In this document: positions 29,438 to 37,890 of the stretch, piece after piece
How the letters are laid out: the number at the start of each line of letters is the position of its first letter
How positions within the stretch are numbered: position 1 is the stretch's first letter
Assembly (NCBI GenBank): GCA_020638875.1
Contig: JACKHS010000002.1
Span: forward strand, 351,392 to 415,391
Reading direction: 5' to 3'
Source: Planctomycetota bacterium
Lineage (GTDB): Bacteria; Planctomycetota; UBA1135; GCA-002686595
Length of the DNA stretch: 64,000 bases
Notes under the pieces: generated by a model
The model's input: only the letters and a program-made list of their open reading frames with translations
Database searches by the model: none
What the model was told of the DNA's origin: nothing
Translations under genes and position numbers: made by a program

Positions 29438-30967
29438 ATGCGGCGTCTCCACCTCGCGACCCTCTGCCTGCTGCTGCTCCCGCTCGCCGCCTGCGACGAC
29501 GCGCGGGACGACGCGCCCGCCACCACCGGCGCGGGCACCCTAGCGGGCAAGCCCAACCTCGTGCTCGTCACGGTCGACACGCTGCGCGCCGACCACCTGC
29601 ACTGCTACGGCCACTGGCGCGAGACCTCGCCCAACGTCGACGCGCTGGCCGACGAGGGCGTGCTGTTCGAGCGCGCCTACTCGGTCATGGGCACGACGCT
29701 GCCCTCGCACCTCTCGATCCTCACCGGGCTCTACCCGCACCAGCACGGCTACCTCGCCAACCACGGCGCGATGGGCGGCGGCTTCACCTCCAGCGCCGGC
29801 CGCCACACCCTGGCCGAGGCGCTCGCCGCCGAGGGCTACACCACGGCGGCCTTCGTCTCGGGCCCGACCGTCTCGAAGGCGACCGGGCTCGACGCGGGCT
29901 TCCAGGTCTTCGACGAGCACCACCACCCCGCGCCCAAGACGCTCGAGGACACCTCGCGCCGCAGCGAGGACACGACCGCGGCCGCCCTGGCCTGGCTGGC
30001 GCAGGCGCCGCGGGAGCCCTTCTTCCTGTGGATCCACTACTGGGACCCGCACGAGCCCAACCTCCCGCGCGAGCCCTTCGCGTCGGCCTTCCGGACCGAC
30101 GAGCGGCTCGAGGCGCTGATCGACGAGCGCGTGATTCGCCCCGAGGTGCTCGCGGAGCGCTTCCCGCCGCGCGAGCTGGCGCGGCTCTTCGCGCCCGAGC
30201 TCGCCCCGGCCCTGGACGCCGGCGAGGACGCGACGCTGCCGCCCATCGACCGCGACGCGGTGCGCCGGCTCCTGAACCTGTACGACGGCGACGTGCTGGC
30301 GACCGACCACGCCTTCGGGCAGGTCGTCGCGGCTTTGAAGGCGCGCGGACTGTACGAGCGCACCGTGGTGGTCTTCACCGCCGACCACGGCCAGGCCCTC
30401 GGCCAGCACGACTGGCTCGAGCACGGCCGCATCCAGGGCGAGGACGTCCACGTGCCGCTCGTGATGCGCTTCCCGGCCGGCGTCCTGGACGGCCCGCGGC
30501 GGGTGCTCGACGTGGTGTCGTCGGTGGACCTGCTGCCCACCCTGCTCGCCCGCCTGCCGCAGCTCGCCGTCAGTGACCTGCGCGCGCAGCTCTCCGGCGA
30601 GGACGCGCTCGGCCCGGGCGACCTGCGCAACTCGGCCTTCTCGCAGCGCTCGGCGCGCGACCGCGACTGGGAGCCCGGCGAGGACACCGACGGGCCCAAG
30701 TTCGCCCTGACCACCCGGGATTGGAAGTACTACTTCCGCCCGGAAGGTACGGACGAGCTCTACGACCTGCGCGTCGACCCGGGCGAGCTGCACGACGTCG
30801 CGGACGCCCACGCGGACGTCGTGGAGGCCCTGCGCCGACGCGTGCTCCACGTCCTGGACGAGCGCCGCTACACCCCGGAGGCGGGCGCCGAGGACACCCC
30901 GGAGGCGCGCGCGTACCGCGAGATGCTCGACAAGCTGGGCTACACCGGCGGCGCGGAGCGGCACTAG
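29438..30967 (+). CDS. Sulfatase-fold lipoprotein with Thr at the nucleophile position
   Basis: A 509-residue alkaline-phosphatase-superfamily protein with a lipoprotein signal (LLLLPLAAC). The metal-binding start NLVLVTVDTLRADHL and the later FTADHGQALG motif are complete. The sulfatase signature C/S-x-P-S-R is replaced by T-L-P-S-H (MGTTLPSHLSILTG), so no formylglycine can form. A Thr nucleophile is used by phosphodiesterases and phosphatases of this superfamily. It could hydrolyse phosphate or phosphonate esters rather than sulfates. The sequence ends with the usual YDLRVDPGELHDVA tail. ATG 29438 directly begins the signal. A similar gene follows on the same strand. Confidence 0.85.
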   Translation: MRRLHLATLCLLLLPLAACDDARDDAPATTGAGTLAGKPNLVLVTVDTLRADHLHCYGHWRETSPNVDALADEGVLFERAYSVMGTTLPSHLSILTGLYPHQHGYLANHGAMGGGFTSSAGRHTLAEALAAEGYTTAAFVSGPTVSKATGLDAGFQVFDEHHHPAPKTLEDTSRRSEDTTAAALAWLAQAPREPFFLWIHYWDPHEPNLPREPFASAFRTDERLEALIDERVIRPEVLAERFPPRELARLFAPELAPALDAGEDATLPPIDRDAVRRLLNLYDGDVLATDHAFGQVVAALKARGLYERTVVVFTADHGQALGQHDWLEHGRIQGEDVHVPLVMRFPAGVLDGPRRVLDVVSSVDLLPTLLARLPQLAVSDLRAQLSGEDALGPGDLRNSAFSQRSARDRDWEPGEDTDGPKFALTTRDWKYYFRPEGTDELYDLRVDPGELHDVADAHADVVEALRRRVLHVLDERRYTPEAGAEDTPEARAYREMLDKLGYTGGAERH

Positions 30968-31041
30968 GAGCCTCTCCGCGACCCGCCGGACGCCGCGACG
31001 GCGCCGAAGGACGCCTGGTTCGGGCTCCTGGACGCCACGTT

Positions 31042-31058
31042 GAGGGCACGTTGCCCTC
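31042..31058 (+). terminator. Possible terminator hairpin after the first sulfatase-like gene
   Basis: GAGGGCA-CGT-TGCCCTC forms a 7-bp stem in the 180-base gap before the second sulfatase-like gene. There is no U-tract, so this is a weak candidate. Confidence 0.35.
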
Positions 31059-31148
31059 CCGTTGCGTGCAGCCCCCACGGGTCGAGGGCCGGCGCGGCGC
31101 GGTCGCCCTCCAGCGCCTGCGCGCGCGCGGTCGATAGCGCCGTGCCCC

Positions 31149-32672
31149 ATGCGCGTCGCCCGCAAGACCTCCCTGCTCACCGGCCTGGCCCTCGCCGCGG
31201 CGCTGCTGGGCCTGTCCCGCCTGGGCCGGCCGACGCCGCCGAACGTCGTGCTGGTGGTGATCGACACGCTCCGGGCGGACGCGATCTCCTACGCGCCGGG
31301 CAACGCCGAGACGCCGGTGCTCGCGCGCCTGGCCGGCGAGGCGGTGCCGTTCGAGCACGCCTTCGCCCACGCGCCCATGACCCTGCCGGCCCACGCCGCG
31401 CTCTTCTCGGGGCGCCTGCCCCACGCGACGGGCGTGGTGAACAACGGCCAGCGCGTGCCGGCCGAGCTGCCGCTGCTCACCGAGCGCTTCGCCGCGCGCG
31501 GCTACCGGACGCGCGCCGTGCTCAGCCTCGCCACGCTGTGGCCGGAGGCCCGGGCGGCGGGGCTCGACCGCGGCTTCGAGCGCTACGACCAAGGCGAGCT
31601 CGAGGTCTCGCCGGCGAGCGCGACGACCCCGCGCCTCGACGCGGCGCTCGACGGCCTCGACCGGGGCGCGCCCTTCTTCCTCTTCGCGCACCTCGCGGAC
31701 CCGCACGAGCCGTACTGCGACGGCGGCGCCAGCGGACGCGCGGCGACCGTGCGGCTCGACGGCGCGGAGCTCGCGACGCTCGCCACGTCCGACCTCGGCG
31801 TGCACGAGCTCGCGCTCGAGCTGGACGGCGGCCCGCACGCGCTCGAGCTCGTCGGGGACGAGCCGTTCAAGCTGCGCGCCGTCTCGCTCGCGCGGGGCGA
31901 CGTGGAGCTCGCCTGCGCGTTCCGCGAGGGCGCCCCGCAGACGCCGAGCGAGCGCGTGCGCCTCGCGTTCGACGCGCGCGAGGCGGGCGCGTACCGCCTG
32001 CGCCTGTGGCTGAACGACGAGCCCGACCCCGACGAGGTCCGCGCGCGCTACGCCGCCGAGGTGCGCCGCGCCGACGCCGCGCTCGGCGCGCTGCTGGACG
32101 GGCTGCGCGCGCGCGGGCTCTACGAGAACACGTTGATCGTCGTCACCGCCGACCACGGCGAAGCGCTCGGCGAGCACGGCACACAAGGCCACGTCCGCAC
32201 GCTGTACGACGAGCTGCTGCACGTGCCGCTCGTCGTGCGGCTGCCGCGCGGCGAGTTCGACCCGCGGCTCGCCGCGGCGCGCGAGGAGCTCGTGCGGCAC
32301 GTGGACCTCGCGCCGACGCTCTGCGAGCTGCTCGACCTCGAGCCGCTGCCCGCGCCGGACGGCACGTCGCTGCTGCACCGGGCCGAGCGCACGCTGCTCG
32401 CGCAGACGCACCCGCCCGAGGCGCCGCGCGAGCTGTGGGCGCTGCGCGACGCGCGCCACAAGCTCGTCTACGCGCCGGCCGCGGACGCGTTCGAGCTCTA
32501 CGACCTCGCGCGTGACCCGCTCGAGCTCGCCGACGTGTTCGCCGACGAGGGCGAGCGCTTCGGCGCCTGGCAGCGCGAGCTGCGCGATCTCGCCGCGCGC
32601 GGGCTCGCGGGGCCGCTCGTCACGCGCGACGACGCACGCGTTCGCGCGCGCCTCTCGGCGCTCGGCTACTGA
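31149..32672 (+). CDS. Second sulfatase-fold protein, Thr nucleophile, with an inserted beta-rich domain
   Basis: A 507-residue protein with an N-terminal hydrophobic anchor or signal (TGLALAAALLGLS). Superfamily metal sites: VVLVVIDTLRADA and VTADHGEALGEHG. The nucleophile motif is T-L-P-A-H (APMTLPAHAALFSG) instead of C/S-x-P-S-R, as in its neighbour. Between FLFAHLADPHEPY and the C-terminal half lies an insert of about 100 residues rich in beta-strand patterns (ATVRLDGAELATLATSD, ELALELDGGPHALEL). It looks like a small carbohydrate-binding or jelly-roll domain. The two genes are probably an old tandem duplication that diverged. Confidence 0.83.
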   Translation: MRVARKTSLLTGLALAAALLGLSRLGRPTPPNVVLVVIDTLRADAISYAPGNAETPVLARLAGEAVPFEHAFAHAPMTLPAHAALFSGRLPHATGVVNNGQRVPAELPLLTERFAARGYRTRAVLSLATLWPEARAAGLDRGFERYDQGELEVSPASATTPRLDAALDGLDRGAPFFLFAHLADPHEPYCDGGASGRAATVRLDGAELATLATSDLGVHELALELDGGPHALELVGDEPFKLRAVSLARGDVELACAFREGAPQTPSERVRLAFDAREAGAYRLRLWLNDEPDPDEVRARYAAEVRRADAALGALLDGLRARGLYENTLIVVTADHGEALGEHGTQGHVRTLYDELLHVPLVVRLPRGEFDPRLAAAREELVRHVDLAPTLCELLDLEPLPAPDGTSLLHRAERTLLAQTHPPEAPRELWALRDARHKLVYAPAADAFELYDLARDPLELADVFADEGERFGAWQRELRDLAARGLAGPLVTRDDARVRARLSALGY

Positions 32673-32785
32673 GCCTCGCGCTGCCTGCGCGTCCGTGAGA
32701 AGATCGGGGCGCCGCGTGCGCCTCGCGCTCGACTCCCCTGCTCGCGGCCCCCGCCGTCCCCAACGGAAGAGAAGAGAGGAGTGCC

Positions 32786-33832
32786 ATGTCCCTGCGTGCC
32801 TCGGGCCTTTGCGCCCTGGTTCTGTCGTTCGTCGTCCCGCCGACCGCCGAGCTCGCCTACCGCCCCGACACGAAGGGCGCTTGGGTGTGCACCTTCGAGG
32901 AGGCGAACGAGTTCCGCCTCGAGACCATGACGCAGCGTCTCGACGGCAACGAGCTCGACGGGCCCGTGCCCGACATGTCGGGGACGATCACGCGCCGCGT
33001 CGTCGTGCGTGACGAGGGCAGCGAAGCGAAGGACGGCCGCATGCTCGTGCGCCGGCGCACGTTCGAGGAGCTCGCGGCCGAGTCCAAGGTGCACCTCGAG
33101 GTGCTGGGCCAGTCGCAGGACTTCGCCGTGGAGCTGCAGAGCGAGCTCGAAGGTCACGAGCTCGCGGTCACCTGGGACGCGAAGGCCGAAGCGTACGGGT
33201 TCGCCTTCGTCGAGGAGGAGGCGCCGAGCGCCGCGCTGCTGGAGGGGCTCCTCGAGGACCTCGATCTGCGCGCGCTGCTGGCCGAGGACGCCGTCGAGGA
33301 AGGCGCCGCGTGGGAGCTCGACCTCGCGGACCAGCGGGCGCTGCTCGCGCCGGGCGGCGCGCTGCACCTCGTGCCCTCGGAGGCGCCGCGCGCCGGCGGC
33401 GATGTGCTCGACGCCTACGACATCGTCTCCGTCGCGGCGCTCTCGCTCGCCGACGTCGCGCAGCAGCTCGAGGGCACGCTCCGCGTGCGCTGGAGCGAGA
33501 CGCGCGAGGACGACGAGCACCACTACGCGGTGCTCACGCTCGAGCTGGACGGCCGCGCTTCCGCCGACCTCTCCGCGCGAGTCGCGGCGATGGCCGAGGC
33601 CGCCGAGCTCGAACCGCGCGACGACCTGCGCTTCGACGTCGCGCTGGACCTCGAGGGTCGCGGCGAGCTGCTCTGGGACCTCGGCGCCGGCCACTTCCAC
33701 ACGCTCGAGCTCGAGCTCGAGGGCGTGCAGGAGATCGAGCTCGGCTTCGCGCAGCCCTGGGGCGAGATCGAAGTGGAGGTGGAGACCTCCGGCACGACGA
33801 AGCTCGCCGCGCGGGCCGAGCGCGAAGGCTGA
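32786..33832 (+). CDS. Secreted acidic protein of unknown function
   Basis: A 348-residue protein with a signal peptide (SGLCALVLSFVVPPTAE). The mature part is acidic (many Glu/Asp) with alternating beta-strand patterns, for example LRFDVALDLEGRGELLWDL and HTLELELEGVQEIELGF near the C-terminus. That is suggestive of a lipocalin- or DUF-type beta-barrel. AGAGAGGAGTGCC gives a good ribosome site. It may be cotranscribed with the sulfatase-like gene 113 bases upstream. No known family recognised. Confidence 0.65.
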   Translation: MSLRASGLCALVLSFVVPPTAELAYRPDTKGAWVCTFEEANEFRLETMTQRLDGNELDGPVPDMSGTITRRVVVRDEGSEAKDGRMLVRRRTFEELAAESKVHLEVLGQSQDFAVELQSELEGHELAVTWDAKAEAYGFAFVEEEAPSAALLEGLLEDLDLRALLAEDAVEEGAAWELDLADQRALLAPGGALHLVPSEAPRAGGDVLDAYDIVSVAALSLADVAQQLEGTLRVRWSETREDDEHHYAVLTLELDGRASADLSARVAAMAEAAELEPRDDLRFDVALDLEGRGELLWDLGAGHFHTLELELEGVQEIELGFAQPWGEIEVEVETSGTTKLAARAEREG

Positions 33833-33855
33833 GCTCGCGCGGGCTGCTCCCGGAT

Positions 33856-33897
33856 GCAGCACGGCGGCGAGGTCCCGGGACCTCGCCGCCGTGCTGC
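33856..33897. terminator. 42-bp perfect palindrome between convergent genes
   Basis: Bases 33856-33876 are the exact reverse complement of 33877-33897, centred on CCCGGG. It lies between the stops of the secreted-protein gene and prfB, so it can form the same hairpin in both transcripts. No U-tract follows. Confidence 0.85.
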
Positions 33898-33913
33898 GTG
33901 CGTGGCGCTCGCG

Positions 33914-35024
33914 CTACTTGGCCGCGCCGCGGGACCGCAGGTACTCCTCGATGAAGTCGTCGAGGTCGCCGTCGAGCACCGCCTGCAGGTTGCCGCGCTC
34001 GAGCTTGGTGCGGTGGTCCTTGACCATCTGGTTGGGGTGCATCCAGTAGGTGCGGATCTGGCTGCCGAAGGCGATCTCGCCCTTCGCGCCGTAGAGCGCG
34101 GCGAGCTCCTTGTCGCGCTCGGCCTCCTGCATCTGGAGGATCTTCGCCTTGAGGAGCTGCAGCGCCATCGCGCGGTTCTTGTGCTGGCTGCGCTCGTTCT
34201 GGCAGCGCACGACGATGCCGGTCGGGATGTGCGTCATGCGCACGGCCGACTCGGTCTTGTTCACGTGCTGGCCGCCGGCGCCGCCCGCGCGCATCGTGTC
34301 GACGCGGATGTCCGACTCGGCGATCTCGAGGTCGAGGTCGTCCTCGAGCTCGGGCGTGACGTCCACCGAGGCGAAGGCGGTCTGGCGCCGCGCCTGCGAG
34401 TCGAAGGGGCTGATGCGAATGAGCCGGTGCACGCCCGTCTCGGCCTTGAGGCGACCGAAGGCGAAGGGGCCCGCGATGCGCAGCTGCGCCGAGCGGATGC
34501 CGGCCTCGGGCTCGCGCGAGAGTTCGAGCTCCTCGACGTCGAAGCCCTGCTTCTCCGCCCAGCGGATGTACATGCGCATCAGGATCTCGGCCCAGTCGCA
34601 GGCGTCGACGCCGCCCGCACCGGCCGAGATGGCGATGAACGCGTTGGCCTTGTCCTGCGGACCGCCGAGCATCACGCGGAAGTCGAGCGCCTCGATGCCC
34701 TTCTCGATCGTCTCGAGCGCGGCCTGGGCGTCGTCGAGCACGAGCTCCTCGCCCTCGTCGGCCGCCATCTCGCCGAGCAGCTCGAGCTCCTCGAGCGCGC
34801 CATCGACCTCGTCGATGGGATCGACCACGCCCTTCGCGGCGCGACGCTCACCCATCATCTTCTGAGCGCGCTCCTGGTCGGTCCAGAAGCCGGGCTCGTT
34901 CTCCGCCTGCGCGATCTCCGCTAGCCGTGCTTGTTGCCCGGCGTAGTCAAAGAGACTCCTTCAGCTGCTCGAGCCGGCGAAGGTACGTCTGGGCGTTGTC
35001 CTGGATCTCCTTGAGGGTGGCCAT
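33914..35024 (-). CDS. prfB: Peptide chain release factor 2 with programmed +1 frameshift
   Basis: The full gene starts at ATG 35024, reads 25 codons ending ...LEQLKESL, then meets TGA (34949-34947). A +1 shift at CTT continues as [14 protein letters not shown] into the long frame to 33914, giving about 369 residues. RF2 hallmarks are the stop-codon reader SPF ([11 protein letters not shown]) and the hydrolysis motif GGQ ([15 protein letters not shown]). RF2 ends translation at UGA and UAA. The in-frame UGA lets RF2 level control its own synthesis. Annotating from the internal ATG 34858 would lose the N-terminal domain. Confidence 0.97.
34946..34961 (-). promoter_or_regulatory. prfB: prfB +1 programmed frameshift signal
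   Basis: Reading on the minus strand: AAGGAG, then TCT, then CTT TGA C. This is the classic arrangement of an internal Shine-Dalgarno stimulator, a slippery CUU codon and UGA followed by C, a poor termination context. Confidence 0.95.
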
Positions 35025-35048
35025 GGTGGCGGAGATCCTACCCGCGCC

Positions 35049-36431
35049 TCACTGGTCCTGCCAGTCGAGCACGCCCGTCTCGGCGATCAGCGCCTCGATC
35101 TCGGCCCGCTCGCGCGGCGCGCCGGCCGTCAGGTTCTCGCAACCGTCGTCGGTGATCACCACGACGTCCTCGATGCGCACGCCGATGCCGCTCTCCTCCT
35201 CGTAGAGCCCCGGCTCGATGGTGAACGCGACGCCCGGCTCGAGCACCTTGTTCGAGCGCCCCACGTCGTGCACCTCCATCCCGATGTGGTGGCAGGAGGC
35301 GTGCCGGATGAGCTTGCCGAAGCCGCGCTCCTTGAGCACGTCGGCGCAAGCGCGCTCGACGTCGGCGATCTTCGCCCCGGGCCGGGCGGCGGCGATGCCG
35401 GCCTTCTGCGCGGCCAGCACGGCGTCGTAGATCTCCGCCTGGCGCTCGCTGAAGCGCCCGCCCACCGGCCAGGTGCGGGTGATGTCGACGGTGTAGTGGT
35501 CGAACTCGGGCGCGTAGTCGATCAGCACGACCTCGCCGGCGCGCACGCGCCGATTGCTGGCCGAGTAGTGCAGCACGAGCGAGTTCGCGCCGCCGCCCAC
35601 GATGGCGTGGTAGGCGGGTCCGGTAGCGCCCTCGCGACGGTGCACGAAGCTCATCACGGCCTCGAGCTCCCACTCGCCGAGGTCCGGCCGCGTCGAGCGC
35701 ATCGCCTCGCGCATCGCTTCGACGCCGGCCCGCGCCGCGCGGCGCATCGCCTCGAGCTCCTCGGGCGTCTTCACGCGCCGCAGCTCGCCGAGCGCCGGCG
35801 CGCAGTCGCGCACCTTGACGCCCAGCTCGGCCTCGAGCCGCTCGACGAGGGCCTTCTCGCGGCTCGTGCGGCCGTCGAGCGGGTCACTCTCCTGGCGCCG
35901 GTCGAACGGCCCCGCGCGGTCGAAGCACCCGGCCAGGTCCACGTGCGGTTGGAAGCTCGTGTAGAGCGTCGCGCCGCCGGCGGTCAGCTCACGCAGCACG
36001 TCGAGCAGCTCGCTCGTCGGCCGCACGTCGTCGAAGCCGGTCAAGGCGCGCACCCACGCGTCCGCGGCGTCCCACTGCTCGCCGTTCCACATCTCGGTCA
36101 TCTTCGAGACCTCCGGCAGGAACAGCACCTCGCGGCCGCTCGCCTTGTCCATGACGAGCGCCGCGTCGGGGCTCTCGACGCCGGTCAGGTACCAGAACGT
36201 CTTGTCCTGGTGGAACGGCGCGTAGTCGCGCGTCTCGGGCAGGCCGCGGAAGACGAAGACGCCCTCCTCGAAGGCGGCGCGCAGCGCGGCGCGGCGACCG
36301 GCGTGGAACGCCTTGCCGAGGCCGCACACCATGCCTTCGGGCACCTCGGTCGCCGGTGCGGGCGACGCGACGGACGGCTCGGGAGCAACGACGGCGGAGA
36401 GCAACGAGAGCGCGAGGAGCGTGGCGATCAT
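35049..36431 (-). CDS. Secreted Xaa-Pro aminopeptidase (M24B)
   Basis: A 460-residue protein with a signal peptide (LLALSLLSAVVAPEP). The N-terminal AMP-N domain (about 40-200) includes FHQDKTFWYLTGVESPDAALV. The M24 catalytic 'pita-bread' domain has all five metal ligands: D in VVLIDYAPEF, D in VDITRTWPVG, H in SCHHIGMEVHD, E in FTIEPGLY and E in VRIEDVVVI. It removes N-terminal residues preceding proline. The signal peptide implies periplasmic peptide digestion, in keeping with the M1 peptidase nearby. Confidence 0.92.
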   Translation of the reverse strand: MIATLLALSLLSAVVAPEPSVASPAPATEVPEGMVCGLGKAFHAGRRAALRAAFEEGVFVFRGLPETRDYAPFHQDKTFWYLTGVESPDAALVMDKASGREVLFLPEVSKMTEMWNGEQWDAADAWVRALTGFDDVRPTSELLDVLRELTAGGATLYTSFQPHVDLAGCFDRAGPFDRRQESDPLDGRTSREKALVERLEAELGVKVRDCAPALGELRRVKTPEELEAMRRAARAGVEAMREAMRSTRPDLGEWELEAVMSFVHRREGATGPAYHAIVGGGANSLVLHYSASNRRVRAGEVVLIDYAPEFDHYTVDITRTWPVGGRFSERQAEIYDAVLAAQKAGIAAARPGAKIADVERACADVLKERGFGKLIRHASCHHIGMEVHDVGRSNKVLEPGVAFTIEPGLYEEESGIGVRIEDVVVITDDGCENLTAGAPRERAEIEALIAETGVLDWQDQ

Positions 36432-36505
36432 GGCGCTAGGATACGGGAGCCCTCCGTCGCGCGCCCCGCGCCGCCCCTGCCGCGCGCGTTCGAAGCCTGT
36501 ATCCC

Positions 36506-37231
36506 TTGGCCGCCGCTCCCCGCCACCGCCGCGCCACGCTGCTGCGCCGTTACAAGCGCTTCCTCGCCGACGTCGAGCTCGACGACGGCGAGGTGCTGAC
36601 CGTGCACTGTCCCAACCCCGGTCGCATGATCGGCGTGCAGCCGGCCGGCGCCGAGGTCTGCCTGCGCGACAGCCGCGACCCGCGCCGCAAGCTGCGCTGG
36701 ACGCTCCAGTCCGTCCGCGTCGGCGCGACCTGGGTCAACCTCGACACGCACCTCGCCAACCCCTTCGTCGAGGCGTGCGTCCGGGCGGGTGCGCTGCCGG
36801 AGCTCGCGGGCTACGCCTCGCTGCGGCGCGAGGTGCGCTACGGCGCGTCGAGCCGCATCGACCTGCTGCTCGAGGATCCTGCGCGACCGCCGTGCTACGT
36901 CGAGGTGAAGTCCACGACGCTGCTCGAGGGCGACACGGCGAAGTTCCCCGATGCGGTGACGGCGCGCGGCCTGAAGCACCTGCGCGAGCTCTCGGCGGTC
37001 GCGGCCGAGGGGGCGCGCGCGGTGCTCGTGTTCCTCGTTGGGCGCGACGACGCGGCGCGCTTCGCCCCGGCGGACGCGATCGATCCGGCCTACGGCGCGG
37101 GCCTGCGCGCGGCGCTCGACGCCGGCGTCGAGGCGCTCTGCTACGCGGCGCGCGGCGGGCCCGAGGAGCTGGCGCTCGCCGGGCGTCTCGAGCTCGTGCT
37201 GCCCCCGTTGGGCGCGGAGGCCGCGCGATGA
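36506..37231 (+). CDS. sfsA: SfsA family protein
   Basis: A 241-residue protein with SfsA hallmarks: LLRRYKRFLADVELDDGEVLTVHCPNPGRM near the start, RVGATWVNLDTHLANPFV, SSRIDLLLED and CYVEVKSTTLLEG. That last stretch carries the PD-(D/E)xK-like nuclease core D...EVK. SfsA binds DNA or RNA and was first described as stimulating sugar fermentation genes. The start is TTG 36506, the only initiator that keeps the conserved N-terminus. It overlaps the HAD gene by ATGA. Confidence 0.9.
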   Translation: MAAAPRHRRATLLRRYKRFLADVELDDGEVLTVHCPNPGRMIGVQPAGAEVCLRDSRDPRRKLRWTLQSVRVGATWVNLDTHLANPFVEACVRAGALPELAGYASLRREVRYGASSRIDLLLEDPARPPCYVEVKSTTLLEGDTAKFPDAVTARGLKHLRELSAVAAEGARAVLVFLVGRDDAARFAPADAIDPAYGAGLRAALDAGVEALCYAARGGPEELALAGRLELVLPPLGAEAAR

Positions 37232-37878
37232 AGCTCGCGCTCTTCGACCTCGACGGCACGCTGATCCAGGGCGACAGCGAGGTCGGCTGGTGCCGCTTCC
37301 TCACCGCGCGCGGCGCCTTCGACATGAGCGGCATCGACGCCTTCATGTCGAGCTACGTCGGCGGCGGCTTCGACGCGGACGCGTTCTACCGCTTCCAGCT
37401 CCGGCCCTTGACCGTGCTCTCCGAGGACGAGCTCGAGGCGCTGCGCGACGAGTACCTGCGCGACCACGTGCTGCCGACCGTCTCCCCGGCGCTGCGCGCG
37501 CGCCTCGAGGCGCACCGCGAACGCGGACACGTCGCGCTGGCGATCACGGCGGCCCACGACTTCCTCGCGGTGCCGATCTGCGCGCTCTTCCCGCTCGACG
37601 GGGAGCTCGCCACGCTCGGCGAGCGCCGCGACGGGCGTCACACCGGTGCGGTGTCCGGCACGCCCTGCTTCGGCGTCGGGAAGATCACGCGCCTCGAGCG
37701 CTGGCTGGCCGAGCGCGGCGCGAGCTGGCGCGACGTCGAGGAGAGCTGGTTCTACTCCGACTCGCACAACGACCTGCCGCTGCTCGAGCGCGTCCACCAC
37801 GCCGTCGCGGTGCGGCCCGACCCGCGCCTGCGCACGGCGGCGCAGGCGGCGGGTTGGGAGGTCGTGGACGCGCCGTGA
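37228..37878 (+). CDS. HAD-IB family phosphatase (SerB-like)
   Basis: A 216-residue protein with HAD motif I LFDLDGTLIQGDSE, motif II ALAITAAHD (T), motif III Lys in GVGKITRLE and motif IV FYSDSHNDLPLL. The size and helical cap match the HAD-IB subfamily, which contains phosphoserine phosphatase and related hydrolases. The W-x-x-F...F-x-x-x-Y cap is like the 'HAD-IB hypothetical' clade, so the substrate may not be phosphoserine. Its ATG overlaps the sfsA stop (ATGA). Confidence 0.87.
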   Translation: MKLALFDLDGTLIQGDSEVGWCRFLTARGAFDMSGIDAFMSSYVGGGFDADAFYRFQLRPLTVLSEDELEALRDEYLRDHVLPTVSPALRARLEAHRERGHVALAITAAHDFLAVPICALFPLDGELATLGERRDGRHTGAVSGTPCFGVGKITRLERWLAERGASWRDVEESWFYSDSHNDLPLLERVHHAVAVRPDPRLRTAAQAAGWEVVDAP

Positions 37879-37890
37879 CGCGGCGCCCGC

